A DNA stretch of 64,000 nt from Sphingobacterium corticibacter (GTDB taxonomy: Bacteria > Bacteroidota > Bacteroidia > Sphingobacteriales > Sphingobacteriaceae): contig NZ_QDKG01000003.1 of the NCBI RefSeq assembly GCF_003076635.1, forward strand, positions 372,001 to 436,000, given 5' to 3'. Position 1 is the first letter of the stretch. Each line of letters begins with the position of its first letter. The notes under the pieces are model-generated. The model was not told the origin of the DNA and did no database searches. It was given only the letters and a program-made list of their open reading frames with translations. Of the stretch, positions 28,521-38,849 are shown piece by piece. The position numbers were made by a program, and so were the translations under genes.

Positions 28521-31001
28521 TTATCGACTTAATGGTTTTTCGCGATTCATTTCCATGATATCCACCTCATCCATTTTTGAATCTCCGATCAGATGTTGAG
28601 AGAAATAGTCCGCCATTTTCCAAAAGAAATATTCGGTCATATCGCCAAAAGCATGGCGCTGACCTGGCAATAACAAGAAATCAAATCGTTTATTGGCTTT
28701 GATCAACGCTTCTGCCATGCGAATAGAATTGGCAGGGTGTACGTTATTATCAATATCGCCGGTGGCGATCAACAATTTACCTTTCAAGTTCTTAGCCAAG
28801 ACCGAATTGCGATCAATGTCGTACGTAAAAGTCGTATCGCCTTTTGCAGAGATCTTCTCTCCTACGCCATGATGGCGTTCACTCCACCAACGGTTGTAAA
28901 TATTGTTTTCGTGATTACCAGCTCCAGATACAGCTACTTTAAAGAAATCTGGATATACGAGCATCGCAGCAGTAGACATAAATCCTCCGCCCGAATGACC
29001 GGTAATTCCTACTCTACTCACATCAATAAATGGATGGCGATCGGCCAACTGCTCGGCAGCTACTTTTTTGTCTTCCAAACCATAATCGCGCAAATTGCCA
29101 TAACCATAAGTATGATACCATTGCGAACGCGCAGGGTGCCCACCACGATTACCAACCGTAATCACGATAAAGCCCATTTGCGCCAAACGATCAATACGAT
29201 CCATGCTACGACCAAAGGATTTGTTTACCGCTTCGGTTTGTGGACCTGGATAGACATATTCTACTATAGGATAAGTTTTGGTCGAATCAAAATCAAAAGG
29301 TTTGTACATCACGCCATACAAATCGGTAATGCCATCACCAGCTTTGACCGTGAATGGCTCTGGAAATTTGTATCCAGCAGCAAACAAAGCAGACAAATCC
29401 GCTTTTTCAAGCTTCATCACCAAGCGACCATTAGCAGCATATAGATTAGATTCTGGCGTAGTATTTACGCGTGATGAATTATTGACGAAATAGTTACCGC
29501 TTTCGCTAGTAGTGATTTGGTGATCAAAATCACCCGAGTTTAATAATTTGGGCGTGCCACCATTTAGGCTTACACTGTAGTAATGTAAGAAATAAGGATC
29601 TTCTCCGTTTTCCTTACCATTGGCCGTAAATAGAATCGTGTTTCCTGCCGATTGATAAGCCTGCACATCATCTACATTGTACGTTCCAGAGGTCAACTGC
29701 CGTTGCAGATTTCCTTGAATATCGTACAGGTACAAATGCCCCCAACCATCGCGTTGCGACCAATGCACAAACTGTTTGCCATCGTTCACCAAATATGGTT
29801 TGTGAATATCTTGATACACATTCGAACGTTCTTCCACCAGCGTACGCACGTTGCCATTAATATCCACGGCCAATACGTCGATGCGTTTTAAATCGCGACT
29901 TGATCGCGAAATGTAAAACTCTTCGTTATTGCCATGCCAATAGCCCACGTAGCGTTTGCCGATATAGCTGCTTTTGTCGCGATCTTTTCTCCAAATACCG
30001 ATCGTCTGATTCTTATAAGCAGCTACGCCAACGCGTCGTGGCGACAATGTTTGTGCGTCGAAGATATACAGTTCCGTTTCGGTAGAATCCACCTCACCAG
30101 GCATTTGATATTTGTACGTTTCGAGCGTTGGGCGCTTTGCTCCTACATTGTTGATAACCCACAATGGACTTAGGTGGCGACCATCTTTGCGTGTTAGCAC
30201 AAAATGCCGGCCATTGGGCGACCAGCTTAAGTAAACGGCTTTACGCTTTTCTTCCTCTTCCTTATCGCCGCCAGTAGTAATGCTGTATTCATCACCACCC
30301 CAAGCATAATTCAACACGCCATCTGTAGTGAATTGATGTTCTACAATCGTGCTATCTTTCTCATCCTTCACCGCTTTATCGTAATCGGCCTTGCTCATCC
30401 AATACAGATTGAATTTTTTTGCAAAGTATACACGCGTGGTATCCGGATTGAAGTTAGCCCACGAAAGGGTGTTTTTTTCTTTTGTTTGGTCGCTGATTTC
30501 GCGCAATGCACCAGATGCTAGATCGTATTCTAGGTGAAACACTTTCTTCTTAATGGTATCTGATTTGTTTTTTAGCTTCGCGATCTCCTCCTTGCTCTTG
30601 ATCGTATCTTTGGTGCTCTGCACTTCAAATTGGATGCGTTTCTCGTCGTCGGTGAACCGTAAGTCTTTCAAATCCAAATGCTGGCCATCAAAAGGATTGC
30701 GCACAATACGCGTGATCTTGGCAGCCAAATCGTCGTGATCAAAAAGCAATGATTTCCGCTTGGCGGCAGGATCTACTAAATACCAGTTTTTGCCAGCTGG
30801 TGAGCTGTACTCATACCAGAATCGGTCGGAATGGTTAATCCAATTAGGAGATACAGTGGTAGAATGTATCAATTTCTTTAATTTCTCCGGAGAGAATTTG
30901 GCAGCTAATGCATAATTTGCTTTCTCCTTCGTTTTTTCTTTCTCTTGCGCGAAGGCAACAGTAGCGAAGCAAACTAAACAAGCTATAAAAAGTTGTCTCA
31001 T
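28521..31001 (-). CDS. S9-family dipeptidyl peptidase (DPP-IV type)
   Basis: An 826-residue secreted prolyl-oligopeptidase family enzyme. It begins with a Sec signal peptide (MRQLFIACLVCFATVAFAQ), then a beta-propeller DPP-IV N-terminal domain (about 60-560), and an alpha/beta-hydrolase with nucleophile S670 in GHSGGGF, aspartate in GDIDNNV (749 or 751) and H783 in QRHAF. It should cut N-terminal dipeptides in the periplasm. It is a single-gene unit closed by a terminator. Family and catalytic triad are clear; X-Pro specificity is inferred from the family. Confidence 0.93.
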   Translation of the reverse strand: MRQLFIACLVCFATVAFAQEKEKTKEKANYALAAKFSPEKLKKLIHSTTVSPNWINHSDRFWYEYSSPAGKNWYLVDPAAKRKSLLFDHDDLAAKITRIVRNPFDGQHLDLKDLRFTDDEKRIQFEVQSTKDTIKSKEEIAKLKNKSDTIKKKVFHLEYDLASGALREISDQTKEKNTLSWANFNPDTTRVYFAKKFNLYWMSKADYDKAVKDEKDSTIVEHQFTTDGVLNYAWGGDEYSITTGGDKEEEEKRKAVYLSWSPNGRHFVLTRKDGRHLSPLWVINNVGAKRPTLETYKYQMPGEVDSTETELYIFDAQTLSPRRVGVAAYKNQTIGIWRKDRDKSSYIGKRYVGYWHGNNEEFYISRSSRDLKRIDVLAVDINGNVRTLVEERSNVYQDIHKPYLVNDGKQFVHWSQRDGWGHLYLYDIQGNLQRQLTSGTYNVDDVQAYQSAGNTILFTANGKENGEDPYFLHYYSVSLNGGTPKLLNSGDFDHQITTSESGNYFVNNSSRVNTTPESNLYAANGRLVMKLEKADLSALFAAGYKFPEPFTVKAGDGITDLYGVMYKPFDFDSTKTYPIVEYVYPGPQTEAVNKSFGRSMDRIDRLAQMGFIVITVGNRGGHPARSQWYHTYGYGNLRDYGLEDKKVAAEQLADRHPFIDVSRVGITGHSGGGFMSTAAMLVYPDFFKVAVSGAGNHENNIYNRWWSERHHGVGEKISAKGDTTFTYDIDRNSVLAKNLKGKLLIATGDIDNNVHPANSIRMAEALIKANKRFDFLLLPGQRHAFGDMTEYFFWKMADYFSQHLIGDSKMDEVDIMEMNREKPLSR

Positions 31002-31161
31002 TGGGTGAACTTGCAGTTAATTAGTAATAGATATGGTCGAAATTACTCTATTTTAATGCATTTTCACGGTTTAGCATGTAATATTTTAGTTTGAATAGCA
31101 TCGATCCAAGCAAGTTTATAAGTATTCTTAGATCACTAGCACATTTATTTATCTTTACACA

Positions 31162-32610
31162 CTAAAGCATCTTCATACGAAGCTCCACTGGCTTTAGAAT
31201 CGCGGCTTCGTCCAATTGTTCTGCATCAATCGTAATGACTTGATGCCTACTGTTGGATTTTGCCAAAAAAGATTCAATCAGTTGCATCATGTATTCGTTG
31301 CCATGATGCCGCTGCAGTTCGCTTTTGTAATCCGCCCAGCTATTGGATTGGCTCTCCGAAGGAATATAGCCCATACCGTAAAACTTCCCGTTTTCAATCC
31401 AAATACAACTTTTTTCCTGTTCATCGCGGCCACGATCGACAATGAAATAGCTAGATGTGTCGGCCTTCGCCAATTCCACGGCAGCAGCCACTTTCCCATT
31501 ATACAATTCCTGATCTGGTAGATCTTGTATTCTTCGCACAAGATCATTAGCTGTTTGTGGCAGCCGTACTTCCAAAGGAAAATGGCAAAAGCGAATATCC
31601 AGTCCCAAATCACTGATCATTTTTCTAAACACGGCCGCACCTTCGCGCAGGCTATAAAAAGATTGAATGCAGGTCTGATGTTTGAGCAATTTTGTCAGAC
31701 TGAGGTGTTGATACCCGTCCATCCCGGTGTAACTCACCAACCCAAACCTAGGTTCTACGCGCTTCAACGCGCGGTTATACTTTGGCCACAGCCGATTAAT
31801 TTCCAGACACTCTAACAATAAGGCCATGAGCTCTGTACCGCAGCGTTCGTACGAAATATCATAAATCTCTTGCAGAAAACCTTGCCGTTTTGCTTGGATA
31901 TTATGCCCACTGAAATGCCCGGCAACTCTTTTCTTAATATTAATGGCTTTACCAATATAGATGACTTTGCCAGATCTATCGTGAAAATAATATACGCCGG
32001 CCGTCACTGGCAAATTATCGAAAGTATTTTGTGAGAGATTTGCTGGTAAACGTTGCACCACACCATTTTTGCGAAGCATTTGCGAGAATACCATCTCACT
32101 ATCTGCTGCCAAAAGCAGGTTAAAAAGTGCCACGGTCGCCGTGACATCTCCGCCAGCGCGATGTCGATATTGTACGCGAATGTTTAACACGTCGCACAAG
32201 CGACCTAAGCTGTAAGAAGGTAATCCAGGTTTGATCTTGCGAGCCAATCGTACCGTACATAATTTGGGAGCTTGCCATTGCCATCCCGCTTCGCCGAGCT
32301 GATGTTTGATAAATGAATAGTCGAAATTGACATTGTGTGCCACAAAGATGCGATCTTTCAACAAGGCATAAATAGTATCTGCTATTTCGGAAAATAGTGG
32401 CGCATCAGACACCATATCGTCTGAGATGCCGGTAAGACCAAAAATAGCTGGCGGAATAGGCTGCTGCGGATTGACCAAGCTCTCCCAACGCTCTATCTCC
32501 TCTACGCCATTATGAATAGCAATTGCTATTTCCGTGATCCTACTCCGTTCTGCACTCCCACCCGTCGTCTCAATATCGACAATAGCATATTCCCGCAATC
32601 CTTTTGACAT
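31162..32610 (-). CDS. DEDDh exonuclease fused to GIY-YIG (UvrC-like) nuclease
   Basis: A 482-residue cytoplasmic protein. The N-terminal third is a DNA polymerase III epsilon-type 3'-5' exonuclease (motif I VDIETTG, residues 10-16; HNVNFDYSF and HRAGGDVTATVAL later). The middle has a GIY-YIG domain like that of UvrC and Cho (AGVYYFHDRSGKVIYIGKA, from about residue 210), and the C-terminal 200 residues are of unclear fold. The ATG at 32610 is chosen over one 14 codons upstream because a promoter element lies just before it. A DNA repair role is likely; substrate is unknown. Confidence 0.88.
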   Translation of the reverse strand: MSKGLREYAIVDIETTGGSAERSRITEIAIAIHNGVEEIERWESLVNPQQPIPPAIFGLTGISDDMVSDAPLFSEIADTIYALLKDRIFVAHNVNFDYSFIKHQLGEAGWQWQAPKLCTVRLARKIKPGLPSYSLGRLCDVLNIRVQYRHRAGGDVTATVALFNLLLAADSEMVFSQMLRKNGVVQRLPANLSQNTFDNLPVTAGVYYFHDRSGKVIYIGKAINIKKRVAGHFSGHNIQAKRQGFLQEIYDISYERCGTELMALLLECLEINRLWPKYNRALKRVEPRFGLVSYTGMDGYQHLSLTKLLKHQTCIQSFYSLREGAAVFRKMISDLGLDIRFCHFPLEVRLPQTANDLVRRIQDLPDQELYNGKVAAAVELAKADTSSYFIVDRGRDEQEKSCIWIENGKFYGMGYIPSESQSNSWADYKSELQRHHGNEYMMQLIESFLAKSNSRHQVITIDAEQLDEAAILKPVELRMKML

Positions 32611-32628
32611 GTTTTTCAAGTTGACGCT

Positions 32629-32636
32629 CAAATATA
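32629..32636 (-). promoter_or_regulatory. -7 promoter element for the exonuclease/GIY-YIG gene
   Basis: TATATTTG on the minus strand, an exact TAnnTTTG match 19 bases upstream of the ATG at 32610. It lies inside the longer reading frame, so it supports the shorter start. Confidence 0.45.
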
Positions 32637-32862
32637 CTAATTTATTTAGCATTCATAAATATGAATGCGTACTGAAAAAGTCAGAAATAACTTTTCAATA
32701 CCAAATCGCACATCTATTTATAATTTTATTAAAAAAAATCAGATGTTGTTTCTATTTCAAACACCATACTTCGAAAAGTATAAAAGTCTATTAACGAACA
32801 AGATCTCACGATATCCTAGAATTTAATTAACTTACCGTAACTGTATTCTAAACCGAGATAAA

Positions 32863-34053
32863 ATGATTAATAATGCCCGCACTCAAGAGCACCATGCTTT
32901 TCGCGACAGCTTACGCGCTTTTATTAAAAAGGAAATCATGCCGCATATAGACGACTGGGAAAAGAGTGGCCAAATCGACCGCAGCATTTGGAAAAAGATG
33001 GGTGAAATGGGTTTTATGGGTTTGAATTTTCCAGAAGAATTGGGCGGATTGCAACTGGACTTTTATTATTCCATGATATTCTGCGAAGAGCTTTCCAGAT
33101 GTTTTTCGGGTGGATTCACCATATCTGCCTTAGTGATTCAATACATGTCTGCTCCTTATTTGTGGAAATATGGTTCTGCCGATGTACAAAAACGTTACTT
33201 GACGGGCGTTATTAGCGGCGATTTGATCAGTGCTATTGCTATCACCGAGCCTGGCGCCGGCTCTGATGTCAAAAATATACAAACTACGGCCGTACGTGAC
33301 GGCGACGATTACATCATTAACGGATCTAAGACTTTTATTACAAATGGTTACTATGGCGACTTTTTTATTACCGCAGTAAAGACCAATCCAAAAGCCGGAA
33401 CAAAAGGTATCAGCTTAATCATCATTGATCGCAATGCAGCCGGTGTATCTGCTCAAAAGATCGATAAAATGGGTTGGCATGCTTCTGACACAGCAGAATT
33501 ACATTTCGATCAAGTTCGTGTTCCTGTAAATAACTTAGTTGGACAAGAAAATAGCGGCTTCACCTATCTCATGGGCGGCCTGCAGTTAGAACGATTGACA
33601 GCGGCTATCCACAGTTTATCTACCGCGGAATCGGCTTTGGAATATGCCTTGGATTATATTCAAAATAGAAGCGCATTTAATCGTAAGCTGAAAGATTTTC
33701 AAGTGTTGAGGCATAATATCGCACAGATGGAAGCGGATATTCTCGTTCAAAAAGCATTCTTAAAACATTGTTGCGACCTCCAACAAGAGCAAGTTTACGC
33801 GGTGAAAGAATGTTCTGTGGCCAAATTGCAAGCTAGCGAGTTGGCCAATCGTGTGGTGAGTCAGTGCCTGCAATTGTTTGGCGGCTATGGTTTTACAGAA
33901 GATTATAAAATCGCCCGATTGTATCGCGATGTGCGCGTAGGTACTATTATTGGTGGCACATCAGAAATAATGTTGGAAATTATTGCCAAGATGACAATAG
34001 ACCAGGTGGAATACGAAACTTCTACAACCAACAAGACCTCTCAATCTGTGTAA
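32863..34053 (+). CDS. acyl-CoA dehydrogenase
   Basis: A 396-residue FAD-dependent acyl-CoA dehydrogenase, cytoplasmic, removing two hydrogens to give a trans-2-enoyl-CoA and passing electrons to an electron-transfer flavoprotein. Signatures are AITEPGAGSDVKNIQTTA (about 126-143), LFGGYGFTEDYKIARLYRD and GGTSEIMLEI, where the glutamate is the likely catalytic base. It lies one base before the next gene, a beta-oxidation multi-domain protein, so the two form an operon. Chain-length preference is not visible from sequence. Confidence 0.9.
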   Translation: MINNARTQEHHAFRDSLRAFIKKEIMPHIDDWEKSGQIDRSIWKKMGEMGFMGLNFPEELGGLQLDFYYSMIFCEELSRCFSGGFTISALVIQYMSAPYLWKYGSADVQKRYLTGVISGDLISAIAITEPGAGSDVKNIQTTAVRDGDDYIINGSKTFITNGYYGDFFITAVKTNPKAGTKGISLIIIDRNAAGVSAQKIDKMGWHASDTAELHFDQVRVPVNNLVGQENSGFTYLMGGLQLERLTAAIHSLSTAESALEYALDYIQNRSAFNRKLKDFQVLRHNIAQMEADILVQKAFLKHCCDLQQEQVYAVKECSVAKLQASELANRVVSQCLQLFGGYGFTEDYKIARLYRDVRVGTIIGGTSEIMLEIIAKMTIDQVEYETSTTNKTSQSV

Positions 34054-34054
34054 T

Positions 34055-36163
34055 ATGGCTACTCCGACCTATCAAGATGCTTTTGAAATTGTACATCACG
34101 AGGGTGGTATTGTAGCAATTGCTTTAAAACTGCAACCCGACGAATCACTTTCGTGGGGTCATCTATATGCTTTCGTACGCTTGGCTGATGATTGGCTGAG
34201 CCGAAAAGATGTAACCGCTTTGTGTTACCAGCTTATACAGACCGATTCTGATTCTAATAAAGATCCTGATTATAAAGCATGGATAAAATCGGTGCAGCAA
34301 GAATTGGATAACAGCGATAATTTCACGAATTTTTGCGATCGTATTCAAAAAATTCGCACCTATCAAAAACTGCTGATTGGATTGGTACCCGAAAATTGTT
34401 TTGGCAACCATTTAGCTTGGATGCTCTGGGCAGATTATCGTATCGCGATTGGTGCTGGTGGAAAGATTGGGTTCCCCGAAAATGCCTTTGGTATGCTCCC
34501 AGGCTTAGGCAGCATAAGTCGGATGCTGCAATTGTGGAATGAAGATTTCACGCTACGATTGGCCACGCAAACTACAAATTATAACATATCAGATGCGTTA
34601 GCCTTAGGTATTGTGGACGAGCAAGTTGAAATTGTTGAAGATGCATTAGCTCGTATAAAATCTTATTTGGCTAAGTCAGCAACGATCCGAGAACAAGCGA
34701 AGTATATTATTAGCGAACAGCAACTGAAACTTCCACCGCCACGAATCAATTTCCTATTTCCGGGCGTGATTGCCACACAAAAACTGATTGATGATTATAA
34801 ATCCGGTGCCGCATTCGATAAATTGCTTGAGCAAGAATACGATCTTTATTTTAAATCTATTCATTCTGAAGCGGTTACAGCCATGATCCGAACAAATTAT
34901 TATGGCATTCGCGGAGCGAAAGAACAAACCAAGCGCATTGCGGAAAAAACTTCGCGAGAAATTCAGCGAATGGCGGTCATCGGAGCTGGTATGATGGGTT
35001 CAGGAATTGCCTTTGAATCGGCACGTGCTGGTTTGCAGGTCACGTTATTAGATACCGATGTAGCCAAAGCAGATCACGGTAAAAATTATGCGCAAAAAGT
35101 GACTGATAAACTCGTGGCGCAAGGAAAGATGCAGCCAAATAAGCAGTCGGCGCTGCTAGAGCGCATCTACACTTCTGAAAATTTTGAAGATCTAACTACA
35201 GCCGATATCTTGATCGAGGCCGTATTTGAAGATATGACACTGAAAACGAAGCTCATCGCAGACATTTCGCCTAATTTGGCAGCGCAAACTGTTTTTGCTT
35301 CGAATACCACATCATTACCCATCGGTCAGTTGGCGCAAGCCAGCCAAAATCCAGCCGCATTTATTGGTTTGCATTTCTTCTCACCCGTAGATCGGATGCC
35401 GCTAGTGGAAGTCATCTTAAGTAAAGAAACAGATGAAAGCACGAAAAATGCTGCGTTAAAAACGATTCATTTACTCAACAAAATACCGATTGTGGTACAG
35501 GATGGGCCGGGATTTTTCACCTCTCGCATTTTCTTCAATTACCTTTTGGAAGGAATAACGATGGTACTCGAAGGAATACCAGCTTCAACGGTAGAGAAAG
35601 CCGCAAAAAAAACCGGATTTCCAGTTGGCCCTTTGTTGGTGTTAGATGAGATCTCTCTGCCACTGATGCTGCATGTGTACGATCAACTGCCCACTTTACA
35701 CGGCGCGCAACAAGCGGCTTGCGCTCATCTCCAAGAGATGATAGCGGCAGGGAAAACTGGGCGCAAAGGGAAGGCAGGTTTTTATCCCTACGATGAAAAC
35801 GGAAAACGCGGTAATCTGCTTGATGAAACTTCGGCAAGTAATGCTACAACTATTGATCTAGATGTTTTAGGAAAACGACTGCTTCATGTCGTGGCATTAG
35901 ATGCTTTTCGCTGTTTGTCGGATGGTATTATTGCGCAACCAATCGACGGTGATTTGGGTTCAGTATTAGGAATTGGGTATGCACCGCATACAGGTGGTGT
36001 ATTTGCACACCTTGACCAAGTTGGACTAGCAAAATTTGTCTCGGAATGCGATGAATTTTCTTCGTACGGCGATCAATGGCAAGTACCGGAATCCTTAAGA
36101 GATCTAGCTGTGCAAGATTATCGGTTTTACGACGGATTTGAAAGTAACTGGAATCCGTCATAA
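34055..36163 (+). CDS. 3-hydroxyacyl-CoA dehydrogenase with degenerate enoyl-CoA hydratase domain (FadJ/FadB-like)
   Basis: A 702-residue protein with a crotonase-type half (about 1-290) and a 3-hydroxyacyl-CoA dehydrogenase half. The latter has GAGMMGSG (310-317), a conserved GLHFFSPVDRMPLVE catalytic histidine segment and DGPGFFTSRIFF. The crotonase half is unusual. The hydratase E in the GGGxELAL motif aligns with A121 in GNHLAWMLWADYRIA, while the second glutamate E142 in FPENAFGMLPG remains. The FxAGAD oxyanion loop is not recognisable. Hydratase activity may be weak or altered. It is cotranscribed with the acyl-CoA dehydrogenase. Confidence 0.85.
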   Translation: MATPTYQDAFEIVHHEGGIVAIALKLQPDESLSWGHLYAFVRLADDWLSRKDVTALCYQLIQTDSDSNKDPDYKAWIKSVQQELDNSDNFTNFCDRIQKIRTYQKLLIGLVPENCFGNHLAWMLWADYRIAIGAGGKIGFPENAFGMLPGLGSISRMLQLWNEDFTLRLATQTTNYNISDALALGIVDEQVEIVEDALARIKSYLAKSATIREQAKYIISEQQLKLPPPRINFLFPGVIATQKLIDDYKSGAAFDKLLEQEYDLYFKSIHSEAVTAMIRTNYYGIRGAKEQTKRIAEKTSREIQRMAVIGAGMMGSGIAFESARAGLQVTLLDTDVAKADHGKNYAQKVTDKLVAQGKMQPNKQSALLERIYTSENFEDLTTADILIEAVFEDMTLKTKLIADISPNLAAQTVFASNTTSLPIGQLAQASQNPAAFIGLHFFSPVDRMPLVEVILSKETDESTKNAALKTIHLLNKIPIVVQDGPGFFTSRIFFNYLLEGITMVLEGIPASTVEKAAKKTGFPVGPLLVLDEISLPLMLHVYDQLPTLHGAQQAACAHLQEMIAAGKTGRKGKAGFYPYDENGKRGNLLDETSASNATTIDLDVLGKRLLHVVALDAFRCLSDGIIAQPIDGDLGSVLGIGYAPHTGGVFAHLDQVGLAKFVSECDEFSSYGDQWQVPESLRDLAVQDYRFYDGFESNWNPS

Positions 36164-36183
36164 AACCGATTTTAGCAATTTCC

Positions 36184-37647
36184 TCAACGTACCGGATAAG
36201 GTATGGCTAATAAATCTGTCAACTCATTAACGGCCAAATTTCGAAAAATCTCGTATTCCAGCGTCTTGTCTAATAATTGCGTTTGCTGTTTTCCCGCGTA
36301 TACCCTATTGAGGTTGACTTTGTATTTAGCAATCAGTTTTGGAATTCCTTCATCGCGACGGCGGCGGTGGCCAATCGGATACTCGACCACCACTTCTGGT
36401 AACGTGCTCCCATCTTGGAAAGTCACGGTCAACGCATTGGAAATGGCTCTTTTCTCTGGATTGTGGTAATCTGCGGTGAATTGCGGATCTTCCACGCAGG
36501 TCATTTTGTCGCGCAGCAGATCAATACGAGCATCTGATGCGATGGCATCTTCATAATCTGATGCCGTTAGTCGGCCAAAAATCAGCGGAATAGCAATCAT
36601 GTATTGCATGGCGTGATCGCGATCAGCAGGATTATGCAGCGGACCTTTCTTATCAATGATGCGAATAGCGGCTTCGTGCGTGCGAACGGTGATAGCTTTT
36701 ATATCGTCAATCGTTTTTCCATTTTCTTTTAACTGCTGATGAATAGTCATGGCTGCTTCTACTGCCGTTTGGGCATGAAATTCTGCTGGGAACGATATTT
36801 TAAACAATATGTTTTCCATCACGTAAGATGCGTAGGCGCGCTGGAATTGAAATGGCTTTCCTTTAAAAGAAACATTGTAAAATCCCCAGATTGGTGCGCT
36901 TAACACCGAAGGATAACCCATTTCTCCGGTTTGCGCGATCAATGCCAGTCGTACGGCACGCGAAGTAGCGTCGCCAGCAGCCCAAGATTTCCGACTTCCA
37001 GTATTTGGCGCATGGCGATAGGTACGCAAGGATTGTCCGTCGACAAAGGCTAAAGATAAAGCGTTTATAATTTCATCCTGCGTTAGCCCCAACAATCGTC
37101 CAGCTACTGCCGTAGATGCTACTTTTACTAATAGTACATGATCCAGTCCAACTTTGTTGAACGAGTTTTCCAACGCCAATACGCCTTGTATTTCATGCGC
37201 CATCACCATCGCTTCTAGAACCGCGTGCATTTTTAGCGGTGCTTTGCCGGCCGCGACGGCAGTTCGGCTAATCCAATCAGAGACAGCCAATATTGCACCA
37301 AGATTGTCTGATGGATGTCCCCATTCTGCGGCCAACCACGTATCGTTGAAATCCAACCAACGTACTAAAGCGCCAATATTAAAAGCTGCTTGCACCGGAT
37401 CAAGTTGATAAGACGTGCCTGGTACTTTAGCACCGTTGGGCACGATCGTACCCGGAATAATCGGTCCGAGTAATTTCGTACAAGCTGGATAACTTAAGGC
37501 CTCGAGTCCGCACCCAATCGTATCTAAAAAACAATAATGAGCGGTCTTTAATGCGAGATCACTTTTGATTTCGTACGTTAAAACATAGTGAGCAATATCT
37601 ACCAGCACTTGATCTGGCTGAGGTCTGTCATTAGAAATATGAGACAT
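36184..37647 (-). CDS. prpD: 2-methylcitrate dehydratase, MmgE/PrpD family
   Basis: A 487-residue cytoplasmic enzyme of the MmgE/PrpD family, dehydrating 2-methylcitrate to 2-methyl-cis-aconitate in propionate catabolism. Expected family segments are present, such as DTIGCGLEALSYP near residue 48, the EWGHPSDNLGAILA patch and HAQTAVEAA. Length is usual (PrpD 483 in E. coli). It is the last gene of prpB-prpC-prpD, 47 bases behind prpC, and converges with the acyl-CoA dehydrogenase operon. Firm call, backed by context. Confidence 0.93.
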   Translation of the reverse strand: MSHISNDRPQPDQVLVDIAHYVLTYEIKSDLALKTAHYCFLDTIGCGLEALSYPACTKLLGPIIPGTIVPNGAKVPGTSYQLDPVQAAFNIGALVRWLDFNDTWLAAEWGHPSDNLGAILAVSDWISRTAVAAGKAPLKMHAVLEAMVMAHEIQGVLALENSFNKVGLDHVLLVKVASTAVAGRLLGLTQDEIINALSLAFVDGQSLRTYRHAPNTGSRKSWAAGDATSRAVRLALIAQTGEMGYPSVLSAPIWGFYNVSFKGKPFQFQRAYASYVMENILFKISFPAEFHAQTAVEAAMTIHQQLKENGKTIDDIKAITVRTHEAAIRIIDKKGPLHNPADRDHAMQYMIAIPLIFGRLTASDYEDAIASDARIDLLRDKMTCVEDPQFTADYHNPEKRAISNALTVTFQDGSTLPEVVVEYPIGHRRRRDEGIPKLIAKYKVNLNRVYAGKQQTQLLDKTLEYEIFRNLAVNELTDLLAIPYPVR

Positions 37648-37694
37648 AGAAAGTAGTTAAATTTTGTTGTAGTTGTAGTTGTTTGACGCAAAGC

Positions 37695-38849
37695 TTATCC
37701 GCGTTTGTCTAAAGGTACATAAGCACGATTTTCTGGCCCAGTATAATTAGCGCTGGGTCTTATAATTTTACCATCCAAGCGTTGCTCCATAATATGTGCT
37801 CCCCATCCGGTCAAGCGTGCTAGCACAAAGAGCGGTGTAAACATGTCCGTGGGAACACCCATGCGGTGATACGATACTGCCGAGAACCAGTCCAAATTGG
37901 GAAACATTTTCTTTTCGGCCCACATCACGCTTTCTAAGCGTTCAGCGATTTCATACAAAATCGGCTCATTTGCTTCCTCACTTAATGATTTTGCTACTTG
38001 TTTGATGACCTCATTGCGAGGGTCGGAAGTCACATATACCGGATGGCCAAATCCGATAACCACTTCCTTATTGGCTAGTCGTTGGCGAATATCGACTTCT
38101 GCTTCATCCGCCGAGGTATAGCTATTTTGAATTTCATACGCCACTTCATTTGCACCGCCATGTTTTGGGCCGCGTAGTGCACCTATTGCTCCCGCAATAG
38201 CAGAATACACATCAGATCCTGTTCCAGCAATCACACGCGCAGTAAATGTAGAAGCATTAAATTCATGCTCCGCATATAGATTCAGTGATATTTGCATCGC
38301 TTTAGTCCAGCTATTGTTGGGCGATTCTCCATGTAGCACATGTAAAAAATGTGCACCGACCGTCTTATCATCGGTCACGACATGAACTTCCTTACCGTGA
38401 TACGCAAAATGATACCAATACAACAAGGCAGAACCTAAACATGCAATCAAACGATCGATGATGTGCTGCGTTTGCTCCACGGTCGGTTTGATTGGCTCTG
38501 GCTCTAAACTTCCTAAAACAGACACCGCCGTTCGCATGACATCCATCGGGTGGCTTGTTTTCGGTAAACGCTGCAACACTTCCTTTAATTCCTGTGGCAA
38601 ATCTCGTTTGGATTGTAGTTCGGATTGATAAGCAGACAATTCCTGCTTGTTAGGTAATTCGCCATAGATCAAGAGGTAAGCGACTTCCTCAAAACTTGCT
38701 TGATCAGCCAATTCTAAAATATCGTAGCCACGATAATGCAAATCATTGCCATTCTTACCTACGGTAGACAAACTGGTATTGCCTGCCGCTACACCCGATA
38801 GCGCAACACTTTTTTTGGGTTTAAATGCTTGTTCATTACTTTTCTTCAT
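37695..38849 (-). CDS. prpC: 2-methylcitrate synthase
   Basis: A 384-residue citrate-synthase superfamily enzyme condensing propionyl-CoA with oxaloacetate to 2-methylcitrate. Active-site histidines expected for the family are H195 (AEHEFNAS), H230 (GPKHGGANE) and H269 (GFGHPVY), and the following DPRNEVIK motif matches PrpC. Size fits the short bacterial methylcitrate synthases. Its ATG overlaps the end of prpB by 14 bases. Its neighbours prpB and prpD separate it from ordinary citrate synthase. Confidence 0.94.
   Translation of the reverse strand: MKKSNEQAFKPKKSVALSGVAAGNTSLSTVGKNGNDLHYRGYDILELADQASFEEVAYLLIYGELPNKQELSAYQSELQSKRDLPQELKEVLQRLPKTSHPMDVMRTAVSVLGSLEPEPIKPTVEQTQHIIDRLIACLGSALLYWYHFAYHGKEVHVVTDDKTVGAHFLHVLHGESPNNSWTKAMQISLNLYAEHEFNASTFTARVIAGTGSDVYSAIAGAIGALRGPKHGGANEVAYEIQNSYTSADEAEVDIRQRLANKEVVIGFGHPVYVTSDPRNEVIKQVAKSLSEEANEPILYEIAERLESVMWAEKKMFPNLDWFSAVSYHRMGVPTDMFTPLFVLARLTGWGAHIMEQRLDGKIIRPSANYTGPENRAYVPLDKRG

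Noticed and set aside
28737..29444. 235-residue plus-strand frame
   Set aside because: Antisense to the dipeptidyl peptidase catalytic domain; composition is that of a shadow frame.
37656..37680. short GTTGTA tandem-like run between prpD and prpC
   Set aside because: Only two to three imperfect copies in a 47-base gap; likely chance.
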